From NCBI GenBank assembly GCA_900541685.1, contig UQKM01000001.1:186001-250000 (forward strand): 64,000 nucleotides of DNA, in the 5' to 3' direction. Numbering within the stretch: position 1 is the stretch's first letter; each line of letters begins with the position of its first letter. Below the pieces are notes generated by a model, which was not told the origin of the DNA, did not search any database, and saw only the letters and a program-made list of their open reading frames with translations. This document shows, piece after piece, positions 1 to 8,933 of the stretch. A program made the translations under genes and the position numbers. This stretch comes from an uncultured Collinsella sp. Lineage in GTDB: Bacteria > Actinomycetota > Coriobacteriia > Coriobacteriales > Coriobacteriaceae.

Positions 1-2031
1 AGTCTGGGCGCTCCGGGCAGCCCCTTCGAAGAGCGGCGCCCGGGCGTTCCGCCGCGCGACGAGGTGGCGGAGTTTCGCGTTATGGACACGGCGGCCCTGT
101 ACTTCGATTTCCACGAGGGCGGCCTAGCGTTTGAGGAACGCGATGACGAGAGCCTGTTCCACTTGCTGACCGAGGGCCTGTCTGCCCTGTCCGAGTTGGG
201 CGAGGTCATGCTCAGCGACCGCTTGCGCCAGGTCTCGGTCCGCCCTGCGCCCAAGCTTTCGGTGCGTGCGACCGTCAAGAGTAACCTGCTCGACGTCGAA
301 CTGGGCGCGAGCGGCCTTTCGGCGGCAGACCTTGCCATCTATCTCGATTCGTACAAGCGTCATCAAACGTTTGCGCGCCTTACGTCCGGCGACATCATTC
401 GCCTGGACGAGGGGGCGCGCGCCGCGTTTGGCCTTGCCGAGGACCTGGGTGTCGATGCCGTCGACCTGCTCGACGGCGTGTCGCTTCCCGCGTCGAGCAC
501 CCTGTTCGTCGATAGCATGCTCGCGCGCACGCCCGCGCTCGAGGCCGATCGCGACGCTGCGTTCCGCCGCACCGTCGAGCGCCTGGACACGCTCGGCAAG
601 ATGGACTTTACGGTGCCGGCATCGCTCAAGGCAACGATGCGCGGCTACCAGGTCGACGGATACCAGTGGCTCGGCTCGCTCGAACACCTGGGCCTTGGCG
701 GCATCTTGGCCGACGACATGGGCCTGGGCAAAACGCTCCAGATGATCGCGCATATCCTGGCGCGCGTGGAGGCGGGGGACACCAAGCCCACGCTCGTGGT
801 ATGCCCGGCCTCACTCGTGTACAACTGGACTGCCGAGCTGGAGCGCTTTGCCCCGTCGCTCGATGTGTGCGCCATTGTGGGCGCCAAGGCTCAACGTCGT
901 GTACAGATTGCCGGCGTGGCCGAGCATAACGTGGTCGTAACGTCGTATGACCTTATGCGGCGCGATATCGATGAGTACGTCGAGCAGGATTTTGCCCGCG
1001 TGGTGCTCGATGAGGCACAGTACATTAAAAATCCGCTCACGCAGGTGGCGCGCGCTGCCAAGCGCCTGCCTGCCGGCGTGCGCTTTGCCCTGACGGGCAC
1101 GCCCATCGAAAACCGCCTGTCCGAGCTCTGGAGCATCTTCGACTTTTTGATGCCGGGCCTTTTGGGGACGCGCGAGTCGTTTGCCAAGCTCTTTGAGAGC
1201 CCCGTCGAGCATGCCGAGGGCGATAGCGCCGCTCGCCTGCAGGCGCTCGTGTCGCCGTTTGTGCTGCGCCGTGTTAAGGAAGACGTGGTGGCCGACCTGC
1301 CCGAGAAGATCGAGGACACCGTCATGGCACAGCTTACCGGCGAGCAACGCAAGCTCTACCTGGCCAACCAGGACCGCATCGCCCAGCAGGTGCAGCACCG
1401 CGAGGCTGGGGAGTTTAAGAAGGACAAGCTCAAGGTGCTCGCCGAGCTCACCAAGCTGCGCCAGATCTGCTGCGACCCGCATCTACACTACGAGGATTAC
1501 AAGGCGGGGAGCGCAAAGCTCGATACGTGTATGGAGCTCGTGCACGGCGCACTCGACGGCGGGCATCGCATCCTGTTGTTCAGCCAGTTTACGGGTATGC
1601 TCGATATCATCGGTAAGCGCTTGGCCAAGGAGGACATCGCCTTCCTTAAGCTCACGGGCGCTTCGTCTAAGGAGAGCCGCGCCAAGATGGTCGCGCAGTT
1701 CCAAGCGGGCGAGGTCCCGGTCTTTTTGATTTCGCTCAAGGCGGGCGGCGTGGGCCTTAACCTGACGGCGGCCGACGTGGTCATCCACTACGACCCGTGG
1801 TGGAACGTGGCGGCGCAGGACCAAGCGACCGACCGCGCGCATCGTATTGGCCAGCAACATACCGTGACCGTGTACAAGCTCATCGCCAAGGACACGATCG
1901 AGGAGCGCATCATGCAGATGCAGGAGTCCAAGCGCGACCTGGTCAACAGCGTGCTCGGCGGCGACGGCATCTCGTCGGCGCTGTTTACCCGCGAAGATGT
2001 TCTGGCGCTGCTGGGCGGCGACGGATGCTAG
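1..2031 (+). CDS. SNF2-family DEAD/DEAH helicase, 5' end outside the window
   Basis: This is the C-terminal 676 residues of an SNF2/Rad54-type ATP-dependent DNA translocase. The frame is open to the first base with no stop, so the true start lies upstream; the GTG at 64 is only an internal candidate. Visible motifs are Walker A (DDMGLGKT, about residue 238), DEAQ (about 337), TGTP motif III (about 364), GGVGLNL (about 582) and motif VI DRAHRIGQ (about 611). Bacterial members usually exceed 1000 residues and carry an N-terminal SWIM zinc finger, which would lie off the window. Cellular role unknown, probably chromatin or transcription remodelling. Confidence 0.93.
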   Translation, partial: SLGAPGSPFEERRPGVPPRDEVAEFRVMDTAALYFDFHEGGLAFEERDDESLFHLLTEGLSALSELGEVMLSDRLRQVSVRPAPKLSVRATVKSNLLDVELGASGLSAADLAIYLDSYKRHQTFARLTSGDIIRLDEGARAAFGLAEDLGVDAVDLLDGVSLPASSTLFVDSMLARTPALEADRDAAFRRTVERLDTLGKMDFTVPASLKATMRGYQVDGYQWLGSLEHLGLGGILADDMGLGKTLQMIAHILARVEAGDTKPTLVVCPASLVYNWTAELERFAPSLDVCAIVGAKAQRRVQIAGVAEHNVVVTSYDLMRRDIDEYVEQDFARVVLDEAQYIKNPLTQVARAAKRLPAGVRFALTGTPIENRLSELWSIFDFLMPGLLGTRESFAKLFESPVEHAEGDSAARLQALVSPFVLRRVKEDVVADLPEKIEDTVMAQLTGEQRKLYLANQDRIAQQVQHREAGEFKKDKLKVLAELTKLRQICCDPHLHYEDYKAGSAKLDTCMELVHGALDGGHRILLFSQFTGMLDIIGKRLAKEDIAFLKLTGASSKESRAKMVAQFQAGEVPVFLISLKAGGVGLNLTAADVVIHYDPWWNVAAQDQATDRAHRIGQQHTVTVYKLIAKDTIEERIMQMQESKRDLVNSVLGGDGISSALFTREDVLALLGGDGC

Positions 2032-2132
2032 CCTCGCTCGTTATGTGTTCATTTGCGATGCCGTGGATGGTTCGCTTGCCTTTGGGCATAAGAAGAATCG
2101 AGAACATCGGCACATCAGCAAAGGAGAACATC

Positions 2133-2495
2133 ATGGCGAAATTCTTTAAGGACCCCGACGGCAAGCTCATTGCCGCCCTTGGCAACGACGTTGCAACCCC
2201 TGCCGGCTGCACAGAACTGACCGCGAACACCGAGGACGCGGCGCACGAGAAGCACGTGCCCGTCGTCGAGAGCGAGCGCGACGGTCACGTGATCCGTGCG
2301 CGCGTGGGCTCGGTCGAGCATCCTATGGTGCCCGAGCACTACATCGAGTGGATTGCCCTTGAGGCCGAGGGCCGTCTGGAGGTCCATTACCTTGAGCCCG
2401 GCATGAAGCCCGCGACGTTTTTTGCCGGCGGCTCCAAGACCGGTACCGTCTATGCCTATTGCAACCTGCATGGGCTGTGGTCCGCGACGTTCTAG
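2133..2495 (+). CDS. Desulfoferrodoxin/neelaredoxin-type superoxide reductase
   Basis: A 120-residue cytoplasmic enzyme that reduces superoxide to hydrogen peroxide at a mononuclear His4-Cys iron centre, typical of anaerobes. The ligand pattern is visible: EKH (His41), EHPM (His63), EHYI (His69), and Cys110 with His113 in CNLHG, with Lys40 as the usual lid residue. The N-terminal CxxC-type desulforedoxin site of class I proteins is absent (only Cys26 lies there), so this is a one-iron-centre form. The start follows an AAGGAGA ribosome site by 6 bases. It stands alone and ends before a terminator-like hairpin. Confidence 0.92.
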   Translation: MAKFFKDPDGKLIAALGNDVATPAGCTELTANTEDAAHEKHVPVVESERDGHVIRARVGSVEHPMVPEHYIEWIALEAEGRLEVHYLEPGMKPATFFAGGSKTGTVYAYCNLHGLWSATF

Positions 2496-2541
2496 GAGCG
2501 CGCCCCCGCTCGGGGTATCATAGCTAGCATATGCACATGCG

Positions 2542-2574
2542 AGCGCCGACTGCATCATGCGGCCGGCGCTTTTA
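2542..2574 (+). terminator. Intrinsic terminator after the superoxide reductase gene
   Basis: Inverted repeat AGCGCCG (2542-2548) / CGGCGCT (2564-2570) followed by a TTTT run, in the gap before the NadE-like gene. Confidence 0.7.
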
Positions 2575-2612
2575 CTACGACAACGATGGTTTACGACGGA
2601 AAGGGCTGAGCC

Positions 2613-4598
2613 ATGAAGCTCGCACTTGCACAGATCGATATGCGCCTGGGTGATATTGAGGGTATCTGCGGTCGCATCGAGGACCAGGCGCGCCTGGCCC
2701 ACGAGCGCGGTGCGCGCGTGCTGTGCGTGCCGGCTCCGCTCTTTATGGGAGCCCTGCCCGGCGGCCTGGTGGGCGCTGCCGACTTTGAGCACGACGTGCT
2801 GACGGGTCTGACCGGCGTCGCCGAGCGTATCCAAGAGCTCGACATGATCTGCATCGTGCCCTCTGCGGTTTCGTTTGAGGGCCAGCCCCTGCTTGACTAT
2901 ATGATGCTCAAAGACGGTCGCGTGGTGCCCGCGCGCGCAAGTATTGCCCTGCAGCGCGGTGGGAACGGCGATGCCCGTTGGGCGCCGCCGGTCTTCGACG
3001 TGGACGGCGTGCGCATCGCCGTGATCTTCGACTTGGACCGCGAGCTCGAGATGCTGCCGACCGGCGTCGACCTCATCGCCTATTTCCAGTTCAACGCGTT
3101 TGATATGACCGACCGCGAGACGGCCGCCATTGCCGCCGTTCGCAGCGGAGCCTACCGCAAGATCGCATCTAAGCGCAGCGTGTGGTTTGCCTGCATGGCG
3201 CCGGTCGGTGCGTACGACGAGTCGGTGTATACCGGCGGCTCGTTTGTGCTCGACGACTGCGGCCGCGTGGTGGCCCAGGCGCCGTGTTTTGAGGAGAGCC
3301 TACTGGTTCAGGAGATCCAGCGCGGTGTGATGCTCGATGCCTTGGAAGACCACGAGCTGCCCGAGTTTCGCTCCGAGGAATGGTTGTGGCAGGCGCTGGT
3401 GCTCGCTGTGCGCGATAACGCCCGTGCCCATGGTACGTCGCGTGCCGTGGTGGCGCTCGAGGGCGATCTGCCGTCGTCTCTGCTTGCGGCGCTGGCTGTC
3501 GATGCATTGGGCTCGCGCAACGTGATCGGCCTGGTGTTGGACCGCAACCGCATCTTTACGCCGGCACAGGAAGAGGCCGAGGCCGCCCGCTGCGCCGCCG
3601 TTCGCGCCATTGCCGAACGCCTGCATATTCGCACGGTTGAGCGCGATGTGCCGGATGCGGCGCGCGTACTCGACCGCGATGTGTCGGCGGGCGACGCCGA
3701 GCGCCTGCGCTCGCGCACGCTGGGCCTTATGCTGGAGGATACGGCGCTCGAGCTGGGTGCGATGGCGTTGAGCCCGCTGTCCAAAACTGAGTACGCGCTG
3801 GCGGCGCCCGCGCTTTGCGGTGGCTACCAGGGCGATTATGCGCCCTTTGGCGACGTATATCTGTCGACGCTCGAGTTTGTGGCGCGCGTACGCAACCGCA
3901 CGTCTGCCGTGGTGCCGCAGGAGCTCGTGACGCTCAATGCGGTGGAGGATTGCATGGAGCGCGTGCTGGCGCAAGCGCTCTCGACGCTTAACGGTCCGGT
4001 CGACATGCTCGACCGCGCGGCGCAGCTGCTCGGCGGGCTTGAGCCGGGCGAGGTTGATGGCGCGCTCGAGGCGCACGTCGACCGCAATCGTCCCTTCGAC
4101 GACATTCCGATGGCCACCGGCAAGTCCGAGGCTTGCTCGCTGCTGCTGATGCTCGTGCGCCAGGGAGAGGCGGCTCGCCGCCAGCTGCCGACGGCGCCGA
4201 TCGTCTCGGCCCGTTCGTTTGCCGAGCGTGCCTGGCCGTATATGCTCGCGTGGTCCGACCTGGGACTGAGCGGCAAGGAACGCATGACGGTCGATGCGCT
4301 GGCACGCGCCGAGGTGCGCCGCTTTGCCGACGAGGATACAAGCGAGCGCATGCGTGGCGAGATGATGGGCATACTGGGTGACCTGTTGGGTATTTCACCC
4401 GAGCAGATGGAGGAACTGCGCTCCGAGGACGGCCAGCGCCGCCTGCACGAGGGCATGAAAAAGTTTGAGGGCGAGGTCCAGGACGCCATCGAAAAGATGA
4501 TGGGCGGCCAGGGCGGACCGCAGGGTGGGCCCCAGGGCACGCCGATGCCGCATCCGCCGGTTGATCCCCGACAGTTCCCATTCTTCTCGCAGAACTAA
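2613..4598 (+). CDS. NadE-like protein with degenerate glutaminase and NAD synthetase active sites
   Basis: A 661-residue protein with the layout of glutamine-dependent NAD+ synthetase: nitrilase-type amidase domain (about 1-250), synthetase domain (about 265-480), plus an extra C-terminal tail ending in a Gly-Pro-Gln-rich stretch. Key residues look lost. The region of the nitrilase glutamate reads VPAPLF; the expected catalytic cysteine strand reads VIFDLD (about 136), with Phe in place of Cys; the synthetase P-loop SGGxDS reads EGDLPSS (about 281). The later synthetase motif survives as LSPLSKTEYAL, followed by GDYAPFGDVYLSTLEFVARVRN-like sequence. Fold assignment is solid; catalysis is doubtful. 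It may be a regulatory pseudoenzyme or may bind a different ligand. ATG start with AAGGGCTGAGCC upstream. Confidence 0.8.
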   Translation: MKLALAQIDMRLGDIEGICGRIEDQARLAHERGARVLCVPAPLFMGALPGGLVGAADFEHDVLTGLTGVAERIQELDMICIVPSAVSFEGQPLLDYMMLKDGRVVPARASIALQRGGNGDARWAPPVFDVDGVRIAVIFDLDRELEMLPTGVDLIAYFQFNAFDMTDRETAAIAAVRSGAYRKIASKRSVWFACMAPVGAYDESVYTGGSFVLDDCGRVVAQAPCFEESLLVQEIQRGVMLDALEDHELPEFRSEEWLWQALVLAVRDNARAHGTSRAVVALEGDLPSSLLAALAVDALGSRNVIGLVLDRNRIFTPAQEEAEAARCAAVRAIAERLHIRTVERDVPDAARVLDRDVSAGDAERLRSRTLGLMLEDTALELGAMALSPLSKTEYALAAPALCGGYQGDYAPFGDVYLSTLEFVARVRNRTSAVVPQELVTLNAVEDCMERVLAQALSTLNGPVDMLDRAAQLLGGLEPGEVDGALEAHVDRNRPFDDIPMATGKSEACSLLLMLVRQGEAARRQLPTAPIVSARSFAERAWPYMLAWSDLGLSGKERMTVDALARAEVRRFADEDTSERMRGEMMGILGDLLGISPEQMEELRSEDGQRRLHEGMKKFEGEVQDAIEKMMGGQGGPQGGPQGTPMPHPPVDPRQFPFFSQN

Positions 4599-4667
4599 AC
4601 TGGGGACGGGATTCGCTCTCAACCCCGATACTTCAACTAAGCATCTTGACCCCGTTGTGTTATTCTA

Positions 4668-4679
4668 GAACAGACGTTC
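4668..4679. promoter_or_regulatory. LexA/DinR-type SOS box upstream of ruvCAB
   Basis: GAAC-AGAC-GTTC matches the Gram-positive/actinobacterial SOS consensus GAAC-N4-GTTC exactly. It lies 57 bases before ruvC and 16 bases after a TTGACC element (4646-4651), so LexA binding would overlap the promoter. ruv genes are SOS-regulated in many bacteria. Confidence 0.7.
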
Positions 4680-4735
4680 GTGAGTAGTGCGCGGGGCCTT
4701 GCCTTGCGCTTGGTAAAAGACGAGGGGAGGTTGGC

Positions 4736-5257
4736 TTGGTTATTTTGGGCATCGACCCCGGTTTGGCTCATACGGGTTGGGGGATTATCGAGGAGCGGCG
4801 TGGCGAGGTTCGCTGCCGTGCCTATGGCTGCATCGAGACCAGCGCAGGCAGTCCGCTCGCGGTGCGCCTGTCGCATATCGCCCGCGACCTCAAGGGTGTC
4901 GTGGAGCGTTATCGACCCGATACCGCTGCCATCGAGAGCATCTACTTTGGCGCCAACGTTCGCTCGGCCATCCCTACGGCGCATGCCCGCGGCGCTGCAC
5001 TCGTGGCTCTTTCGGAATGCGCACTCGAGATCGGCGAGTACACGCCTATGCAGATTAAGCAGGCTGTGGTGGGTACCGGTGCCGCAGATAAGCGGCAGGT
5101 CGCCTATATGGTGCGCACGCTCACGCAGCTCGATCACGACCCGCATCCCGATCATGCCGCCGATGCCCTGGCCTGTGCCATCTGCCACGTAAACCTCAGC
5201 CGCACCCGCGCCCTTACCGGTGGCGAGTTCTATCAACAGAGAGGAACCGGATACTGA
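4736..5257 (+). CDS. ruvC: Holliday junction endonuclease RuvC
   Basis: A 173-residue resolvase that cuts Holliday junctions in a RuvABC complex. The RNase H-like acidic residues are in place: Asp in LGIDPGLAHTG at the N terminus, Glu in AAIESIYFG, and the C-terminal HPDHAADALA acidic pair. The start is a TTG placed five bases after a strong GAGGGGAGG ribosome site; no better ATG exists in frame. First gene of a ruvC-ruvA-ruvB operon; its TGA overlaps the ruvA ATG by one base, indicating translational coupling. An SOS box precedes it. Confidence 0.96.
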   Translation: MVILGIDPGLAHTGWGIIEERRGEVRCRAYGCIETSAGSPLAVRLSHIARDLKGVVERYRPDTAAIESIYFGANVRSAIPTAHARGAALVALSECALEIGEYTPMQIKQAVVGTGAADKRQVAYMVRTLTQLDHDPHPDHAADALACAICHVNLSRTRALTGGEFYQQRGTGY

Positions 5258-5877
5258 TGATTTCCCAGCTCCACGGAACGCTTGTCGAGGCCACGATGAG
5301 CTCCGCTGTCGTCGACGTGTCGGGCGTTGGCTTTGAACTCGGCATCTCGGGTAGCACTGCGGCCACGTTGCCGACGCCCGGCGGCGAGGTCCGCCTCTAC
5401 ACGCGTATGCAGGTGCGCGAGGACGCCATGACACTTTTCGGTTTTTCCTCAAAGGATGAGCGCACGATGTTCGACCGGCTCGTGTCCGTCTCGGGCGTTG
5501 GCCCGCGCTTGGCGCTCGCCGTACTTTCCACCTATACCGTGGGACAGCTGTATTCGCTGGTGATGGCCGAGGACGACAAGGGCATGGCCAAGGTGCCCGG
5601 TGTGGGCAAAAAGACAGCTCAGCGTCTGATCCTGGAGCTCAAGAGCACCTTTGCCAAGGACAAGGGCTTTGTGCCGGTCGACGTGATTCCCGGCCAGGTT
5701 GCGATGCCCGTGCCCGCTGCCGCTCCCTCGGCCATCGATGACGCCCGTGCGGCGCTCCTTTCCATGGGCTTTAGCCCGCAGGAGACCGATGTCGCTCTGA
5801 GCGGGTATGATGGGCAGGATATGCGTGTCGAGGATCTGCTCGGCGCGGCGCTTAAGCGACTCGGAATGGATGCGTGA
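5257..5877 (+). CDS. ruvA: Holliday junction branch migration protein RuvA
   Basis: A 206-residue junction-binding tetramer subunit that loads RuvB. It shows the N-terminal OB-fold (MISQLHGTLVEATMS), the helix-hairpin-helix pair (LVSVSGVGPRLALAVLS and KVPGVGKKTAQRLILELK), a variable linker rich in Ala/Pro, and the C-terminal RuvB-contact domain (DDARAALLSMGFSPQE). Length is typical. Its start and stop overlap ruvC and ruvB respectively. Confidence 0.96.
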   Translation: MISQLHGTLVEATMSSAVVDVSGVGFELGISGSTAATLPTPGGEVRLYTRMQVREDAMTLFGFSSKDERTMFDRLVSVSGVGPRLALAVLSTYTVGQLYSLVMAEDDKGMAKVPGVGKKTAQRLILELKSTFAKDKGFVPVDVIPGQVAMPVPAAAPSAIDDARAALLSMGFSPQETDVALSGYDGQDMRVEDLLGAALKRLGMDA

Positions 5878-6944
5878 TGTGGGAAGCCGATGACTCTCAG
5901 GACCTGTGGGCGACGCCCGGCAACTCGCCGGCGGCATCCATGGCGCACGGCGAGCGCATGGTGGGCTCGGAGCTGACGGCCGAGGACCTCGATGTCGATC
6001 GCACTTTGCGCCCCCAGCGCCTGGACGATTACTGCGGCCAGGAGCATATCAAGCAGAGCCTGCGCGTGTTGATCGAAGCGGCGCAGAGCCGTGGCGAGAC
6101 GCTCGACCACGTGATTTTCTCGGGTCCTCCGGGCCTGGGCAAGACCACGCTGGCCACCGTTATCGCCAACGAGCTGGGCGCTCAGATCAAGACCACGAGT
6201 GGCCCTGCCATCGCGCGCACGGGCGACCTGGCGGCCATCCTTACTAACTTGCAGCCGGGTGATGTGCTGTTTATCGACGAGATCCACCGCCTCAACCGTT
6301 CGGTCGAGGAGGTACTGTACCCCGCGATGGAGGACTTTGCCCTCGATATCGTGATTGGCAAGGGTCCGGCGGCGCGCTCGATTCGCCTGGATATTCCCAA
6401 GTTTACGTTGGTAGCGGCAACGACCCGCTCAGGCATGTTGACAGGCCCGTTGCGCGACCGCTTTGGCATTTCATATCGCCTGGATTACTACACGGTCGAG
6501 GAGCTCGCGCAGATTGTGACGCGCTCGGCGACTATCCTGGGCGTGACGATCGACCACCCCAGTGCACTCGAGATCGGCTCGCGTTCGCGCGGCACGCCAC
6601 GTCTTGCCAACCGCCTGCTCAAGCGCGTGCGCGATTACGCACAGGTGCGCGGCAACGGTCCCATTGAGCTCGATATCTGCCGTCAGGCACTCGAGTTCTT
6701 TGAGATCGACGAGCTCGGTCTGGACTGGATGGATATTCGCATTTTGGAGACGCTCGCCAAGACGTTCTCCGGTCGTGCCGTGGGACTTACGACCCTTGCC
6801 AGCGCGGTGGGCGAGGACCCGGGCACGCTCGAGGATGTCTATGAGCCCTATCTGCTGCAGTGCGGGCTGATGATTCGTACACCGCAGGGCCGTCAGGCAA
6901 CCCTTCGCACCTTTGAGCACCTGGGGATTGAACCTACCGTTTAG
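5877..6944 (+). CDS. ruvB: Holliday junction branch migration ATPase RuvB
   Basis: A 355-residue AAA+ motor driving branch migration. Walker A (GPPGLGKTT), Walker B (LFIDEIHRLN), sensor 1/arginine-finger region (AATTRSG...GPLRDRFG) and the C-terminal winged helix (PRLANRLLKRVRDYAQ onward) are all present. The ATG at 5877 overlaps the ruvA stop; a GTG at 5874 in the same frame is an alternative that adds one residue. Last gene of the operon. Confidence 0.96.
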   Translation: MWEADDSQDLWATPGNSPAASMAHGERMVGSELTAEDLDVDRTLRPQRLDDYCGQEHIKQSLRVLIEAAQSRGETLDHVIFSGPPGLGKTTLATVIANELGAQIKTTSGPAIARTGDLAAILTNLQPGDVLFIDEIHRLNRSVEEVLYPAMEDFALDIVIGKGPAARSIRLDIPKFTLVAATTRSGMLTGPLRDRFGISYRLDYYTVEELAQIVTRSATILGVTIDHPSALEIGSRSRGTPRLANRLLKRVRDYAQVRGNGPIELDICRQALEFFEIDELGLDWMDIRILETLAKTFSGRAVGLTTLASAVGEDPGTLEDVYEPYLLQCGLMIRTPQGRQATLRTFEHLGIEPTV

Positions 6945-7088
6945 GGCGCTTTGTTTTGGCGGGCTGTTGGGCTATCGCTGGGCATCGGGTAAACATATCG
7001 CCGTTTGTCGGTTGCGGGTGTTTTACTATTGCACGCCCGTGCTATGCTGGATTGGTCTTTTTCTCATCCGGTAACGAAAGGACCGCCC

Positions 7089-8756
7089 ATGCCTACTGAC
7101 ATCGAAATCGCACGTTCTGTTACGCCGCTGCCTATTACCGAGGTGGCCAAGAACGCCGGCGTCGACGTTAAGCACCTTATTCCGTACGGCTTCGACAAGG
7201 CTAAGGTCGACTATTCACTGCTCAACGAGCCGACTGATCACCAGGCCAAGCTCGTCCTCGTGACCGCTATCAACCCCACGCCCGCCGGCGAGGGTAAGAC
7301 CACTACGACCATCGGTCTGGCCGATGGCCTGCGCCGTCGCGGTGTCAAGAGCGCCGTGGCCCTTCGTGAGCCTTCGCTCGGTCCCGTCTTCGGCGTCAAG
7401 GGCGGTGCCGCCGGCGGTGGCTGGGCGCAGGTCATCCCCATGGAGGACATCAACCTGCACTTTACTGGTGACTTCCATGCTATTGGTGCCGCCAACAACC
7501 TGCTGGCCGCCATGCTCGACAACCATATTCAGCAGGGCAACCAGCTCGGTATCGATGTTAAGCGCATCACCTGGAAGCGCGTTGTCGACATGAACGACCG
7601 TCAGCTGCGCCATGTCATCGACGGCATTGGCGGCAAGGCCCAGGGCGTGCCGCGCGAGGATGGCTTTGACATTACCGTTGCCTCCGAGGTCATGGCGATC
7701 CTGTGCCTGTCCACGAGCATCAACGATCTTAAGGAGCGCTTGGGCGAGATCGTTGTCGGCTACAGCTATGCCGGCGAGCCCGTCCGCGCACGCGACCTTA
7801 AGGCCCAGGGAGCTATGGCCGCACTGCTCAAGGATGCGCTCAAGCCCAATCTGGTGCAGACGCTTGAGGGTACGCCCGCGTTTGTCCACGGCGGTCCCTT
7901 CGCCAATATTGCCCACGGCTGCAACTCCATCATGGCCACGCGTATGGCTATGCGTTTTGGCGATGTCGCCATTACCGAGGCCGGTTTTGGTGCCGATCTG
8001 GGTGCCGAGAAATTCCTGGACATCAAGTGCCGCATGACGGGCGTTCGCCCCAACGCCGTCGTGGTCGTCGCGACCGCTCGTGCGCTGAAGTACAACGGTG
8101 GCGTCGCCAAGGCCGACCTCAACGAGGAGAACCTCGAGGCACTCAAGGCTGGCATGCCCAACCTGCTGCGTCATGTCGACAACATCCAGAACGTTTATGG
8201 TCTGCCCTGCGTGGTCGCCATCAACCGTTTCCCGACGGACACCGAGGCCGAGCTCGAGCTCATCGAGTCCGAGTGCCAGAAGCTGGGCGTCAATGTGAAG
8301 CTGTCCGAGGTCTGGGCCAAGGGCGGCGAGGGCGCACTCGAGCTGGCCGATGAGGTCATGCGCTTGGTTGAACAGCCGAGTGAGCTCAAGTTTGCCTACG
8401 AGGACGGCGCTGATGTCGCTGATGCCCTCGAGGCCGTTGCCACCAAGGTCTACCGCGCCGACGGCGTTGACTTTACGCCGGCCGCCAAGCGCCAGCTCGC
8501 CGAGCTGCGCGAGAACGGCTTTGGCAACCTGCCGGTGTGCGTCGCCAAGACGCAGTACAGCTTTAGCGACAACGCCAAGGCCCTGGGCGCTCCCGAGAAC
8601 TTCCGCATCACGGTGCGTGAGCTCAAGGTTTCCGCCGGTGCCCACTTTGTGGTCGCACTGACCGGCAGTGTTCTGACCATGCCGGGCCTGCCCAAGGTCC
8701 CCGCGGCTGAGAACATCGACGTCGACAACGACGGCAACATCACCGGCCTGTTCTAA
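7089..8756 (+). CDS. fhs: Formate-tetrahydrofolate ligase
   Basis: A 555-residue ATP-dependent ligase making 10-formyl-THF from formate and THF, the entry step of the folate one-carbon branch. Diagnostic sequences are the P-loop (TPAGEGKTTTTIGLADGL), the FGVKGGAAGGG loop, and the conserved FTGDFHAIGAANNLLAAMLDN region. The frame is open back to 7005, but the ATG at 7089 sits behind an AAAGGA ribosome site and gives the family's usual N terminus. Its pathway partners fchA and folD lie at 20.4-21.9 kb rather than next door. A possible -10 (TATGCT, 7043-7048) lies about 40 bases upstream. Confidence 0.97.
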   Translation: MPTDIEIARSVTPLPITEVAKNAGVDVKHLIPYGFDKAKVDYSLLNEPTDHQAKLVLVTAINPTPAGEGKTTTTIGLADGLRRRGVKSAVALREPSLGPVFGVKGGAAGGGWAQVIPMEDINLHFTGDFHAIGAANNLLAAMLDNHIQQGNQLGIDVKRITWKRVVDMNDRQLRHVIDGIGGKAQGVPREDGFDITVASEVMAILCLSTSINDLKERLGEIVVGYSYAGEPVRARDLKAQGAMAALLKDALKPNLVQTLEGTPAFVHGGPFANIAHGCNSIMATRMAMRFGDVAITEAGFGADLGAEKFLDIKCRMTGVRPNAVVVVATARALKYNGGVAKADLNEENLEALKAGMPNLLRHVDNIQNVYGLPCVVAINRFPTDTEAELELIESECQKLGVNVKLSEVWAKGGEGALELADEVMRLVEQPSELKFAYEDGADVADALEAVATKVYRADGVDFTPAAKRQLAELRENGFGNLPVCVAKTQYSFSDNAKALGAPENFRITVRELKVSAGAHFVVALTGSVLTMPGLPKVPAAENIDVDNDGNITGLF

Positions 8757-8780
8757 GCTTGTTGCCCATAGCTGCTTGCC

Positions 8781-8822
8781 CGCCCCGTCGCGCCTACCAA
8801 GGCCCGGCGGGGCTTTTGTTTT
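8781..8822 (+). terminator. Intrinsic terminator after fhs
   Basis: GCCCCG (8781-8786) pairs with CGGGGC (8807-8812) in a stem extended by flanking CG pairs, followed by TTTTGTTTT. Confidence 0.75.
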
Positions 8823-8933
8823 CTAGCCGCGCTTGTCTTGTAGATATGGACGGGCTCTGTCCGTCACGGGCTTTTGCGCGGGTAGAATGCATGGATAACT
8901 TGATGCTTACGGGCGACGGAAAGGAATCGTTGC

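Noticed and set aside
6945..7088. THF riboswitch upstream of fhs
   Set aside because: No THF-I or THF-II core could be recognised in the 144-base leader; only a weak promoter-like TATGCT.
7215..8645. 476-codon open frame on the minus strand opposite fhs
   Set aside because: High GC and strong codon bias of fhs leave few stops on the opposite strand; no family motif and no ribosome site.
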